Source of the DNA: Alphaproteobacteria bacterium
Lineage (GTDB): Bacteria; Pseudomonadota; Alphaproteobacteria; SMXP01
Reading direction: 5' to 3'
Length of the DNA stretch: 64,000 bases
Assembly (NCBI GenBank): GCA_028285305.1
Contig: JANQPV010000036.1
Coordinates: forward strand, 144,560-208,559
Shown here: piece after piece, positions 17,039-26,253 of the stretch
Layout: each line of letters starts with the position of its first letter
Numbering within the stretch: position 1 is the first letter of the stretch
The notes under the pieces: generated by a model
What the model saw: the letters and a program-made list of their open reading frames with translations, nothing else
The model's database searches: none
What the model was told of the DNA's origin: nothing
Position numbers and translations under genes: made by a program

Positions 17039-18211
17039 TTACCCCTCATGTGCAGTAAGCGCATCGTATCTAAACAAGCGGTCCAAGACTCTCCCGCCGG
17101 CAACGCCCGCTGCCGCATTTCGAGCGACCGCCTTGAGACCGCGGGCATGAAAGATCTCCGCGTTTCTGCGGGAGCCCAGTTGGATTTGAGCCGTCCGCTC
17201 ACGCCGCAAGTCTTCATACTTTTGAAGAGCTGACGGCACATCGCTCGCCGAAGAAACGCATGCTGCTAACACGGCGCCATCTTCAATAGCCATTGCCGCC
17301 CCTTGCGCCATAAAGGGTAAAGTTGGGTGGCACGCGTCCCCCAACAATGTGATTCTATCCCTTCCCCATTGCCTCATGGGCGGACGATCATAGAGCGCCC
17401 ACTTGTAACAGCTATCCTTATCCATATTGGCGATGAGCGTCTCAATCGTGTCGTGCCATCCGGCAAAGTCTGACGCGAGTTCGGCATGATCGCCTTTCTC
17501 CGTCCACGACTCGATGTCCCAACCTTCCTTTTCAACGACACAGACGCAGTTGAGCAGCTCCCCACCACGAACATAATAATGCACAAAGTGCTTTCCAGGG
17601 CCCCACCAAGCGGCGGCCACGGGGCGCACGAGCCCGTTCGGCAAACGCTCTGCGGGTACAAGCCCGCGCCAAGCCACATTGCCTGTAAAGATCGGTGATT
17701 CATTGCCAAATAATCTGCGCCGGACAACCGAGTGAATCCCATCCGCCCCGACCAGGAAATCGCTAGTAAAAGACTGTCCGTCATGTAAGACCGATACGAA
17801 CTCGTTCTTTTCTTCGACTTTTTCAACACACGCGTCTGTATAAAGATCAATATTGGGGGAAGATCCAGCTGCGTCGGCAAGCACACGCATCAGATCCGCG
17901 CGGTGAACATGATAATAGGGATAACCGTAGGTCTCGATGACCGATGTGCCCAGCTCGTTCCTTGAGATCACCTTGCCGGATTTCCAATCCCGCATTTCCG
18001 TGCCTTCGGGAATGAAAGCCACGCCTCGAAGCGCGGGTTCCAATCCCAGATGATGTAATACGCGCGTGCAATTGGGGCTCAATTGGATTCCCGCACCGAT
18101 CTCGCCAAACTCTGACGCTTGCTCAAAAACGACAACATGGACGTTCCGCTTCGCAAGGCATAGAGCCGCACTCAACCCTCCAATACCACCGCCAACAATA
18201 ATTGCTTTCAC
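17039..18211 (-). CDS. FAD-dependent aromatic-type monooxygenase (salicylate-hydroxylase-like)
   Basis: About 390 residues from a GTG start at 18211, chosen because GGAG lies 8 bases before it and it begins directly at the first beta strand (VKAIIVGGGIGGLSAALCLA). The frame continues upstream to a TTG at 18286, but that would run into the operator. Rossmann GxGxxG motif, DG motif (LVGADGIHSVVRRRLFG) and GD motif (ITLLGDACHPTLPFMAQGA) identify a class A flavoprotein monooxygenase of the UbiH/NahG type. It hydroxylates an aromatic or enolic substrate with NAD(P)H and O2. Divergent from a TetR gene, first gene of a three-gene unit with hydrolase and VOC protein. Confidence 0.87.
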   Translation of the reverse strand: MKAIIVGGGIGGLSAALCLAKRNVHVVVFEQASEFGEIGAGIQLSPNCTRVLHHLGLEPALRGVAFIPEGTEMRDWKSGKVISRNELGTSVIETYGYPYYHVHRADLMRVLADAAGSSPNIDLYTDACVEKVEEKNEFVSVLHDGQSFTSDFLVGADGIHSVVRRRLFGNESPIFTGNVAWRGLVPAERLPNGLVRPVAAAWWGPGKHFVHYYVRGGELLNCVCVVEKEGWDIESWTEKGDHAELASDFAGWHDTIETLIANMDKDSCYKWALYDRPPMRQWGRDRITLLGDACHPTLPFMAQGAAMAIEDGAVLAACVSSASDVPSALQKYEDLRRERTAQIQLGSRRNAEIFHARGLKAVARNAAAGVAGGRVLDRLFRYDALTAHEG

Positions 18212-18279
18212 GGACCGCACTCCATCGAGCAGATCAGCGCTTCGGAACGGCTTCCAACTTTCTTTCGCAAAGCCTTGAC

Positions 18280-18322
18280 TGATCAACTGATCAGGATACT
18301 ATCACGCCTGATCAATCGATCA
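18280..18322. promoter_or_regulatory. Paired TGATCA operators between monooxygenase and TetR genes
   Basis: TGATCAACTGATCA (18280-18293) and TGATCAATCGATCA (18309-18322) are two 14-base palindromes with the same half-sites, 29 bases centre to centre, in the divergent promoter region. This is the typical layout for autoregulation and pathway repression by the TetR protein whose gene begins at 18347. Confidence 0.6.
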
Positions 18323-18346
18323 AGAAGATATTTTGGGACGTAACGC

Positions 18347-18964
18347 ATGCAAAAGACCAGAGCCGTTCGGACCCCGGATGCAAATTCCGACGCCCGCGCC
18401 AGGATCATAGACGCCGCCCGCGAACTCTTCGCCACCCTTGGGTTCGAGGGAGCGAGCACCCGGCGTATCGCTGAGAACGCAGGCGTCGCCCAGAGCCTTT
18501 TGCTCTACCATTTCGGTTCAAAAGAGATCCTTTGGAAAGCGGTGATGGACGACATTTTTGAGTGGGCGAACGGGATGATTCACGAGTTCGAAGCATCTGA
18601 ACAACCCGACACCGTTGAAGAGCGCATCATGGTGGGAGTGCGGGCATTTATCCAAATGTGTCAGGAACGGCCGGACTTTCATCGGCTGATGACACTGGAA
18701 GGGCGCAGCGAAAGCGAGCGATTAATATGGCTGGCCGAGACCCATCTTAAGCCCATGTTCAAGCAGAACACGGATCTTCTTAGAAAGGGGCAAATAGCAG
18801 GAAGCATTCGCCCTGGCGATCCAACCCTGCTTCATTACAGCATGATTGGGATCGCGGGCACCGCCTATGCCTTTGCGCCGGAGATCAAACTCTTGACCGG
18901 CAAATCTCGCCCACCTGATCCAAAGGCGATAGAGGAACAAATCCGCGCATTGTTGTTCAAATAA
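18347..18964 (+). CDS. TetR-family transcriptional repressor
   Basis: A 205-residue protein. The N-terminal DNA-binding helices are ARIIDAARELFATLGFEGASTRRIAENAGVAQSLLLYHFGSKEILWKAVM, a classical TetR HTH with the Y-H-F-x-S-K signature. The ligand-binding C-terminal part (about 120 residues) resembles the TetR_C proteins with ERPDFHRLMTLEGRSESERL. It is divergent from the flavin monooxygenase gene with paired palindromes between them, so it most likely represses that unit until a substrate or intermediate binds. Confidence 0.88.
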   Translation: MQKTRAVRTPDANSDARARIIDAARELFATLGFEGASTRRIAENAGVAQSLLLYHFGSKEILWKAVMDDIFEWANGMIHEFEASEQPDTVEERIMVGVRAFIQMCQERPDFHRLMTLEGRSESERLIWLAETHLKPMFKQNTDLLRKGQIAGSIRPGDPTLLHYSMIGIAGTAYAFAPEIKLLTGKSRPPDPKAIEEQIRALLFK

Positions 18965-19000
18965 TGTCCGCGCGTTCCGCTGAAGCGTCACAGCGCTGAA

Positions 19001-19018
19001 TCGCCGACCCACCGGCGA
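19001..19018. terminator. Possible hairpin between the convergent TetR and P450 genes
   Basis: TCGCCG and CGGCGA face each other across a six-base loop in the 63-base convergent gap. There is no T-run, so termination is only suggested by position. Confidence 0.25.
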
Positions 19019-19027
19019 GAGCAGAGA

Positions 19028-20359
19028 CTATGCCTTTGTAAACTCCAAGTGCAATTCCAAAGTCCCAAGCATGATACCGGGTTGATGAAGGAAAGTATTC
19101 CCTGGCGCGTACCGCATGGAATCGATTCGATCAAACAACCGCTCCCAAGCAATATTCTGCTCCCTGCGGGAAATTCCTGAACCCGGACAACTCCGCAAAC
19201 CCTGAGAAAACGTAAGATGTCGAGTGAGCCCCTTCCTTTTCAAGTTTATGTCCATTGGACACTCAAATTCATCCGCATCCAGATTGGCCGCCGCCCAACG
19301 CAAGTGGAGAATGGAGCCCGCGGGCACTTTGACCCCCTGGAACTCTTCGTCTTGGACTGTCATGCGCGTTGAAAGGCCTTGCGTCGGCGCTCGCAGGCGC
19401 AGCCCCTCTTCGACAAAATTCTTGATCTTGGAGCGGTCCCCTTTCAGCTCAGCAAAGAGGTCCGGGTCTTCACAGAGTAGCTGAGCCTGTTCGGCAATGG
19501 CATATTGAGTCGTTTCCAACCCTCCAATATGCATGGCATACACAATTCCCACGATCTCGACATCCGTCAGCTTACGATCGAACGGCTCGTACGTCACCTG
19601 CGTGAGCCAAGTGATCATATCGTCCTTTGGATAAGCGCGTTTTTCCGTAACGAGCGCTTGTACATAATCCCCAAATTCCGAGAGGTCTTTGACCTGCTCC
19701 GCCTCTTCCGCACGGGTCAGAAAGTTACGATGACCGGTGCCGTACACAAATCGCTTCACTTGCGCATCGCTCCAAACTCTGAGTTGCGCCATGTCTTCGT
19801 GGGGGAACCCTAAGACATTGTTCATGACAATTTGCGGAAGCGGCGCTGCAAATTCCTTCACAAAGTCGACTTTGCCGTGATCGATCCAATTATCGATAAG
19901 GCTGTTGACCGTCTCGGTGATCATTTCATCGTGACGCGCGGCGCCTGGTCCAACCCACGGATCCGTAAGCTGAGTCTTATGGGCCTTCCAAAGTTCCGGA
20001 TTGGGCCGCAAGGACATAATGGATTTGGCCATGGCATGTAGGGGGATCGGCATGTCCTTTGGATCCACCCGCTCTTTGGGCGGATCCAAAACAGGCATCA
20101 TCTTGTATTGAACGGGCGGAAAACGCTGAATGTCTTTGACAACATGGGAGATATCTTCATGCTTACAGAGTATGAATCCATCCGTATCTGGACTTGTGCC
20201 TTCCCCGGGGATTCGGTGCACGGGCGCCTCCCGATGAAGAATCTTATAGGCCTCATACCAATGCTCTTGTGCGCCGGGCGAGAAGAGATCCACATCCGCC
20301 AAAGAGACAGGACATTTCATCGCGCTGAGTTCATGATTGGGTGTTTTGCTTCCGGCCAT
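19028..20359 (-). CDS. Cytochrome P450 (bacterial class I, soluble)
   Basis: A 443-residue P450 with ribosome site GGGAGGA before ATG 20359. I-helix MHIGGLETTQYA (Ala-Gly of the usual AGxxT replaced by Gly-Gly), ExxR in EEGLRLRAPTQGL, heme loop LTFSQGLRSCPGSG with Cys391. The N-terminal MKCPVSLADVDLFSPGAQEHWYEAY resembles that of the P450 at 7840, so they may be relatives acting on related substrates. Redox partners are not encoded nearby. It lies convergent to the TetR gene and downstream of efp with a 205-base gap in which I see no gene. Confidence 0.88.
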   Translation of the reverse strand: MAGSKTPNHELSAMKCPVSLADVDLFSPGAQEHWYEAYKILHREAPVHRIPGEGTSPDTDGFILCKHEDISHVVKDIQRFPPVQYKMMPVLDPPKERVDPKDMPIPLHAMAKSIMSLRPNPELWKAHKTQLTDPWVGPGAARHDEMITETVNSLIDNWIDHGKVDFVKEFAAPLPQIVMNNVLGFPHEDMAQLRVWSDAQVKRFVYGTGHRNFLTRAEEAEQVKDLSEFGDYVQALVTEKRAYPKDDMITWLTQVTYEPFDRKLTDVEIVGIVYAMHIGGLETTQYAIAEQAQLLCEDPDLFAELKGDRSKIKNFVEEGLRLRAPTQGLSTRMTVQDEEFQGVKVPAGSILHLRWAAANLDADEFECPMDINLKRKGLTRHLTFSQGLRSCPGSGISRREQNIAWERLFDRIDSMRYAPGNTFLHQPGIMLGTLELHLEFTKA

Positions 20360-20564
20360 TGCCTATCCTCCCGCATCCATTCCTTCGGTTTGATCCCCGT
20401 AAAAGAACAGACAAACACCTGAAAGTTCAAGAGGTTTTGCGCGTTCCGGTGCAAGTCGCAATCCTTCGCGTCAATAGATGCGACACACCTGTACGCCAGC
20501 CTCCTTCCCAAGGCAGGCAGGCGTCACAAGCCAGCATAATTTTCCGCAACCCTTGACGAGGTCG

Positions 20565-21134
20565 CTAGTCTTCAGCGCGCCCCACATACGCGACTTCTCT
20601 CGTGTCGACGGTGATGCGTTCTCCCGGGGCAACAAACTGGGGAACGGTGATGCGAAGCCCATTTTCCAACAGCGCCGGTTTGTAGGACGCGCTTGCGGTT
20701 TGGCCCTTGATCACCGGCTCCGTTTCCGACACCGTAACGGTGACCTGTTCCGGCAGGGCCACATCGATGGGCGTATTCTCATAGAACGATATTCTGACAC
20801 TCATTCCTTCCGCCAGAAAACTGGCACTCTCGCCGATTGTATCTGCACTGACTTCGATTTGTTCGAAAGTATCGGCATCCATAAACACAAATTGCGGATC
20901 GCTCGCATAAAGGAATGTATAGTCTTTTTCTTCCAACCGCGCTCGTTCAACCGACTCTGATGCCCGGTAGCGCATATTGAGTTTGGTGCCACTTATAATG
21001 TTTTTCATTTCGACTTGATTGTAGGCACCGCTCTTGCCCGTCTTGGTGGCTTGCGTCTTTTGGACTTTCCACAACCCCCCTTCGTGGAGAATTATGTGGC
21101 CTCGGCGAACCTGATTACCGTTGATCTTCACCAA
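20565..21134 (-). CDS. efp: Translation elongation factor P
   Basis: A 189-residue protein with the three beta-barrel domains of EF-P. Domain 1 begins MVKINGNQVRRGHIILHEGGLWKVQ; the tip loop is TKTGKSGAYNQVEMKN with Lys34 in the position modified in E. coli. Domain 2/3 features include YLYAS-like FLYASDPQFVFMD and the C-terminal PQFVAPGERITVDTREVAYVGRAED, the conserved ending G-[x]-x-I-x-V-[DN]-T-x-x-x-x-Y. It relieves ribosome stalling at polyproline. The modification enzymes are not in the window. Divergent from the rRNA methyltransferase gene. Confidence 0.93.
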   Translation of the reverse strand: MVKINGNQVRRGHIILHEGGLWKVQKTQATKTGKSGAYNQVEMKNIISGTKLNMRYRASESVERARLEEKDYTFLYASDPQFVFMDADTFEQIEVSADTIGESASFLAEGMSVRISFYENTPIDVALPEQVTVTVSETEPVIKGQTASASYKPALLENGLRITVPQFVAPGERITVDTREVAYVGRAED

Positions 21135-21230
21135 TTTCTCCCGTTTTAATTCCTTGAATTGCGATCATAGCACTGGCGTGTTTCAATGTGTCAACAGATC
21201 CATTATACAGCCGCGCAACCAAACACAACC

Positions 21231-21995
21231 ATGTCTAGTGGGACCGAACTCGAATTGCACGCGAAAGAAAAGATATTCGGAAAACACTCTGTAAGAGGAG
21301 TGTTTATCGCCCGGCCACAAGAGATCGACTCCGTTCTGCTCGCGGGCAAAGAAGACTATCACGGTGACATCATCGAGCTCGCGGCAAAACACAACATCCC
21401 CTACGAGTTCACGACGTGGCCCAACTTCAAACAGCAAGGTGAATTCACCGAAGACGATAAGCATCAGGGCGTGCTCGCTTTCGTCCGCCCAAGACGCATC
21501 TACAATGAGGACGACTTTGATGAGCTCCAAGATGCCAAATGTGTATTGATGCTGGATCAGATTACCAATCCGCAAAACTTCGCGACTATTATCCGAAGCG
21601 CGGCATTCTTCGGCGCAGATGCGATCATGTTCATGAAGAATCGCGCGGTTGATATCTCGCCCACCGTAACGCGATATGCCGTTGGCGGTGCCGAGTTCGT
21701 GAAGTTCTTCCAGATCACCAATGTTTCCCAATCGTTGGAAGACTTAAAGAGAATGGGATTTTGGACCTATGGTTTTGATGAGCGGGGATCCGATCCCCTC
21801 AATCAATGCAACTTTGCCGAAAAGTCCGTTCTCGTCGTCGGCGCCGAGGGCCAGGGGCTGAGAAAGAAAACGAAATCCTATTGCGACTTCCTTGTCAGCA
21901 TTACCGGCGGGGTAAACGGCGTTGAATCGCTCAACGCCGGCACGGCCACCTCTATCGCTCTCTACGAGTTCTTTCGCGCGAAGGCGGCGCAGTAG
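21231..21995 (+). CDS. rlmB: TrmH/SpoU-family 2'-O-ribose RNA methyltransferase (RlmB-like)
   Basis: 254 residues from ATG 21231; an upstream in-frame ATG at 21186 would add 15 residues, and neither has a clear ribosome site. N-terminal substrate-binding domain FGKHSVRGVF..., then the SPOUT knot motifs: motif 1 LDQITNPQNFATIIRSAAFFGA, motif 2 VVGAEGQGLRKKTKSYCDF and motif 3 VESLNAGTATSIALYEF. Those match the 23S rRNA Gm2251 methyltransferase RlmB; a tRNA methyltransferase of the same fold is the alternative. Confidence 0.85.
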   Translation: MSSGTELELHAKEKIFGKHSVRGVFIARPQEIDSVLLAGKEDYHGDIIELAAKHNIPYEFTTWPNFKQQGEFTEDDKHQGVLAFVRPRRIYNEDDFDELQDAKCVLMLDQITNPQNFATIIRSAAFFGADAIMFMKNRAVDISPTVTRYAVGGAEFVKFFQITNVSQSLEDLKRMGFWTYGFDERGSDPLNQCNFAEKSVLVVGAEGQGLRKKTKSYCDFLVSITGGVNGVESLNAGTATSIALYEFFRAKAAQ

Positions 21996-22015
21996 ATCGC
22001 TTGTGTGACTGCGCC
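21986..22015 (+). terminator. Possible stem-loop at the end of the rlmB-like gene
   Basis: GGCGCAGT (21986-21993) pairs with ACTGCGCC (22008-22015) around the stop codon. No T-run follows, so it may be a weak terminator or an mRNA 3'-end structure. Confidence 0.25.
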
Positions 22016-22282
22016 GAGGGGGACACTTAACCGGAGCGCACCAGCTTGTCTCGCCCAACACAACCCCAATGTCTGTTGTCAGATATCGCGGCCCTATTGA
22101 AGCGAGAAGAAAGAGCCCCGGAGAGCGCTGTCCAATGTGCCTTCCACGATCGCGCGTAGATTCATTCGGCGTTTCACGACAATTTGCCCCAAGTCCAGGT
22201 CGTTGGCCCAATGATCTTGAGTGTTTCGGAATTTCGTTCGCGTCTGTATTGACTAGCTGGACACCAGCATCGCGAGCGAACG

Positions 22283-24142
22283 TCAGCTTAGCCCTCGTCG
22301 CCACAAGGCGCCCAAAATCAAAGACACGAATGCCAATAGCGCGATGAAGACAATTGACCTCAAAGGGGGATCGATGATCAATTCAGCAACAGAAAATCTC
22401 ATCTCGCACTCAAATCCGCACTCACCCACATAGGTGCCGCGAATGCTGCGGACGATTTGTGGATTGGGTTCAATGACCCCTACCTCTTTGGCATATGTTT
22501 CAAAGGCTGAACTGTATTCAGCGACGACGTCCGGGTGATCCTCTGCAACGTTTTTGGACTCTCCAGGGTCGTTGTACATGTCGTACAACTCCCAAGATCC
22601 GTCGCCGAACGGGTTTTGCAATTGCACCAGTTTCCATTGACCTTTCCAGACGGCCTTATTGCCGAAAAGTTCAGTGAACAGATATCGCTCAGGTAGGGTC
22701 CTTCCCGATTCCCAGTTTCCGTGAAGCGAAATCCCACGAGGTTGGGCTTTATCCGCAAACAATGGATCAGATTTGGGCTCGACGCCTGCAAGCTCGTAGA
22801 TCGTTGGCGCAATATCTGAAATATGAGCGAGTGTATCCAGGAAGCCACCCGTGGGTATCGTCGGCCCGGCAACGATAAGCGGGGATCGCGTTCCGCCCTC
22901 CGTAGTGACTGCTTTGAAGAACCGCCAAGGGGTGTTCGATGCTTGCGCCCACTCTCGACCCAAGAATGTATGAGAGCGCGGCTTGCCGGCACTTCCAACA
23001 TCCATATCTCTTTCGTCAAACAGCCACTCTCTCGTCGTACCAGGATAATTCAAGGGTGTTGCGGCACTGGACCCATTGTCAGAAAAGAATAAGACGTACG
23101 TGTTGTTCAGCTCTCCTTCGGCCTCAAGGTATCGCAGTACGCGCCCAATTTCTGTGTCCATCAGCTCAATCATCGAAGCGTAGACTTCCATCGCCCTAGA
23201 AGATTGATGCCGCTGTTCGTTTGTGCGCTCTCCCCACGGAGGCAAGTAAGAAGGAAGGAACTTGGGAATACTAATCCCTTCTGCTAACGCCGCCGTCTCG
23301 GGAAACAGACCTTTCTCTTTAAGTCTCTCAAGGCGCCGCAACTGGATAACCTCCGGCCCCTCATCGTAGGCTCCGCGGTAGTGCTCCAACCATTCATCAG
23401 GAACTTGGAGCGGGTCATGAGGCGCTGTATAGGCCAAATATGAAAGGAAGGGCTTGGTCTTGTCGCGAGCCTTAAGATAACCGATCATTTTGTCAGTATA
23501 GCTGATAGTTGAATAAAAATCCGGAGGCAGAGCAACCACCTGGTCATCTTCAAGATAAGTGACGAGCTCGGATTGATTGAGGATGAGTTCATCGCCGAAA
23601 TGGCTGGCCCCGCCCTCCTTTAAGACAAATGATCGGTCAAACCCTCTGGCGTTCGGATACTGGTCAGGATGAACTCCGACGTGCCACTTTCCCGCTATCC
23701 AGGATTGATAGCCTTTTGCCCCCAGCACCTCCGCTATCGTCACAACGCCATCGTGAAGCTCACCGGCATAGCGGATATCATCTAACTGATTTGCAACTTG
23801 TTGGCCTTGCTGCGTACCCACCCCGGCCTCGTGATTTGAAGCACCGGTTAGCAGCATCGCCCTTGTGGGCGCGCATGTTGGTGCAACATAAAAGTGAGAC
23901 ATCACAATACCGCTTCCCGCCAACGCATCTAGATTGGGCGTTTGAATTTCGCCGCCCATCACGCCCAAATCCGACCACCCCATGTCGTCAGCGACAATGA
24001 TAAGAAAGTTTGGAGGTCTCTCATCTTCGTTCCCATCTGAATTGTTCTGAGAATTTGCTTGCACACTGAAAAAGAGCGAAACTACCCACAACGCTCCCAC
24101 TAACACGGGCGCACTTTTCAACACACCGACCCTTGAAGACAT
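22283..24142 (-). CDS. Exported, membrane-anchored class I sulfatase (arylsulfatase-like)
   Basis: 619 residues from ATG 24142, chosen to give a signal peptide (MSSRVGVLKSAPVLVGALWVVSLFFSVQA). The alkaline-phosphatase fold starts with PNFLIIVADDMGWSDLG (metal Asp pair). The active-site Cys90 lies in CAPTRAMLLTG, the C-x-P-x-R signature whose Cys is converted to formylglycine. Later motifs GKWHVG and FSDNGS complete the site. A hydrophobic C-terminal helix (SIVFIALLAFVSLILGALW) suggests periplasmic attachment to the membrane. It hydrolyses a sulfate ester. Beside a GPH-type transporter, it fits use of a sulfated substrate. No sulfatase-maturase gene is in the window. Confidence 0.88.
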   Translation of the reverse strand: MSSRVGVLKSAPVLVGALWVVSLFFSVQANSQNNSDGNEDERPPNFLIIVADDMGWSDLGVMGGEIQTPNLDALAGSGIVMSHFYVAPTCAPTRAMLLTGASNHEAGVGTQQGQQVANQLDDIRYAGELHDGVVTIAEVLGAKGYQSWIAGKWHVGVHPDQYPNARGFDRSFVLKEGGASHFGDELILNQSELVTYLEDDQVVALPPDFYSTISYTDKMIGYLKARDKTKPFLSYLAYTAPHDPLQVPDEWLEHYRGAYDEGPEVIQLRRLERLKEKGLFPETAALAEGISIPKFLPSYLPPWGERTNEQRHQSSRAMEVYASMIELMDTEIGRVLRYLEAEGELNNTYVLFFSDNGSSAATPLNYPGTTREWLFDERDMDVGSAGKPRSHTFLGREWAQASNTPWRFFKAVTTEGGTRSPLIVAGPTIPTGGFLDTLAHISDIAPTIYELAGVEPKSDPLFADKAQPRGISLHGNWESGRTLPERYLFTELFGNKAVWKGQWKLVQLQNPFGDGSWELYDMYNDPGESKNVAEDHPDVVAEYSSAFETYAKEVGVIEPNPQIVRSIRGTYVGECGFECEMRFSVAELIIDPPLRSIVFIALLAFVSLILGALWRRGLS

Positions 24143-24306
24143 TTTCCGCACTCTAGGACCCTTTCTATGTGGACCAGAACTAAGGCGCATCTCGCAAACG
24201 CGATACATTAAAGCTGGTCAGTCTTTCTTTGTTTGACCCAGCGCTTCCGCGCATATCAAGTTCGTCAAACCGATGAATTGGCTCGAGTCAACTGACCCTC
24301 ATATCT

Positions 24307-25770
24307 TCATTCTTCATAATCAGCAGACTGCTTTTCAAGAATCTTGGTACTACTTTTGATTTCATCATCTTTAATTGACCGAGTGATTTCAGCGTCAGAA
24401 GACGCAAGGACAGCAATCCCCGGAGCACCATGGCCGTGGATCGATGAACCAGTAAGCATCCGCTTGCGAAGGGCGACTTGCTCACTCTCACCAAGTGGGA
24501 AATTCCACATGATCAAGATGACAAGACCGAAAGTCACTCCGGGAAAGAGCACCATCATCATCCGTAAGCCAAATAAGGCACCGTCTGGATTGATGGCCTC
24601 TGGTGACGGATCGTAACCCACCATACTCAAAATGGGGTAGCTTAGGCCGATCGCGAGGGCTGCCGCCACTTTGCTCGTGGATTGCAAAAGCGACATGTAA
24701 AGGCCGGTCTGCTGAACACCCGACTCGGCTGTATCAATGTCGGTCACATCGGCCATGATGGCCCTGGGGATGTAGGTGCCGACGGCTTGGTTGGCTCCCA
24801 AGAATAAGAACGCAACGCTCGTAATGAGAACGCTTCCAACTGGTATGATCAAGTAGAGAATACTTGCGGCAATCTGATAGATAAGCGCATAGCACAAGGT
24901 CCGATGTTTTCCGATGCGCCGGCTGAGCGTGACGAACAGCGGCAAAAACAAAAGCCCGGAAAAGAGAAACGGAACGAGGGCAAAAGAAGACCAGCTGCCT
25001 AGTTGCAGGGCATCTTCAACATAAAACAGGACCATGCCCGCCGCACCGCCGGCCGCAATACCCAAAAGTAGATTGGCAGCTAACAACAAGCGAAGTGGCC
25101 TATTTCCCATCAGCACACGAAGTGTCTTGCGCGACCTCTGTTTAATTGATTTGTCGGTGTTGGGTTCAGGAGTTGACCAGAGTGCGGCAGCGACCGAACT
25201 TGGGAGCAAAACCAACAGAGTGAGCGCTATTAAGCGCATTCGATCAGCATCGCTGGAGTTGCCTGCACCGTCCGCATAGGCAACCAGAAGAATAAGACCC
25301 AAGCTTCCCACGAGAGCAGCACCCTGTTTATAGGCCGATATCCTTGAGCGCTCATGATAGTCCGTCGAAAGCTCGGCCGCCCAAGCGATGTGCGACACTG
25401 ATCCAATCGTCCAACCGACATAGAGTAGAACCATCCAAAACCCAAAATAAGCTCCTCCCACAGAAGGACCAGGTACAAATGTCATGTATGTGCAAAGGCC
25501 CAAAACAGGCACGGAAACAACAAGCCATGGCAGGCGCCGGCCCCACCTTGTGTGCCAGCGGTCGGAAAGCACGCCGAACACCGGGTCAGTAAACACATCC
25601 CACAGTTTTGTCAGCCCAAAAATCAAGCCGACGGTGCTCAGACCTAGGCCCATAGACCCGGCGTAAAAGGGTGGCACGAAGACAACGACCGCCATAAGAA
25701 AAGCCGAAAACGGCGCCTCTGGCGAAACAAAGGCTGACAGCCTCACCGCGCTCAGTCTGGATGCAGACAT
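24307..25770 (-). CDS. MFS sugar/GPH-type symporter
   Basis: About 487 residues, 12 TM helices. ATG 25770 is chosen since AGAGGTTGG precedes it. The pattern LSTVGLIFGLTKLWDVFTDPVFGVLSDRWHTRWGRRLPWL, with Asp in TM2 (WDVFTDP) and the DR-x-x-x-RWGRR loop, is characteristic of the GPH cation symporters (MelB branch) that import glycosides and also taurine/steroid-like conjugates. Same family as the transporter at 42277-43620. Lies between a sulfatase gene and a four-TM protein gene on the minus strand, suggesting uptake of the sulfatase substrate or product. Confidence 0.82.
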   Translation of the reverse strand: MSASRLSAVRLSAFVSPEAPFSAFLMAVVVFVPPFYAGSMGLGLSTVGLIFGLTKLWDVFTDPVFGVLSDRWHTRWGRRLPWLVVSVPVLGLCTYMTFVPGPSVGGAYFGFWMVLLYVGWTIGSVSHIAWAAELSTDYHERSRISAYKQGAALVGSLGLILLVAYADGAGNSSDADRMRLIALTLLVLLPSSVAAALWSTPEPNTDKSIKQRSRKTLRVLMGNRPLRLLLAANLLLGIAAGGAAGMVLFYVEDALQLGSWSSFALVPFLFSGLLFLPLFVTLSRRIGKHRTLCYALIYQIAASILYLIIPVGSVLITSVAFLFLGANQAVGTYIPRAIMADVTDIDTAESGVQQTGLYMSLLQSTSKVAAALAIGLSYPILSMVGYDPSPEAINPDGALFGLRMMMVLFPGVTFGLVILIMWNFPLGESEQVALRKRMLTGSSIHGHGAPGIAVLASSDAEITRSIKDDEIKSSTKILEKQSADYEE

Positions 25771-25794
25771 TGACCCAACCTCTTTCAATTGCCT

Positions 25795-26253
25795 TTATGC
25801 GGGCTCCGTAAACAGGAAAATCGCTGCGTCTCTGTAGTCAAACACCAAGGAAAACGTGATGACTGCGAGCATCAAATACCGCCATCCGCCATAGACCGGT
25901 GCACTCATTGTGGGTGCCCCTCTAAACGCGAGATAGAGTGCAGCCGGAGTCCAAAACACCACGTGATTTATGGCGATAACTCCCACGGTGAGAGCCGTCG
26001 GTCCGAACACCAATAATACAGCGGCCGAAGCCAAATGGCTCACCACAACCGATGCCACAATCCACCGCGCAGCTAGATGTGTTCGGACAAAGAGAAGCCC
26101 CGCAAAGAAGGTGCAGAGCATGAAGATGATCCACCACTGCACCCAAAGGGGAGACGCCGCGCGCGCTTCCTCATTCCAAACCGAAAAAGGCGTTAGCTCG
26201 GCAGCTGCGATCTGATCGGAAGCCGCTGCAGCAACGTCGACAAACACGATCAA
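25795..26253 (-). CDS. Small four-TM membrane protein, unrecognised
   Basis: 152 residues with four hydrophobic segments (WWIIFMLCTFFAGLLFV; VASVVVSHLASAAVLLVF; LTVGVIAINHVVFWTPAALYLAF; YLMLAVITFSLVFDYRDAAIFLF). Its start overlaps the end of the flavin-nucleotide-binding protein gene (ATGA, 26250-26253), so the two are coupled. Conserved His in SHL and NHV inside helices might be functional. It does not match a family I can name. Context with the TetR, PNPOx-like and GPH genes suggests accessory role in uptake or oxidation of the same compound. Confidence 0.6.
   Translation of the reverse strand: MIVFVDVAAAASDQIAAAELTPFSVWNEEARAASPLWVQWWIIFMLCTFFAGLLFVRTHLAARWIVASVVVSHLASAAVLLVFGPTALTVGVIAINHVVFWTPAALYLAFRGAPTMSAPVYGGWRYLMLAVITFSLVFDYRDAAIFLFTEPA

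Noticed and set aside
18212..18286. TTG-initiated extension of the flavin monooxygenase
   Set aside because: It would start within the first TGATCA palindrome and put 25 extra residues before the FAD-binding strand.
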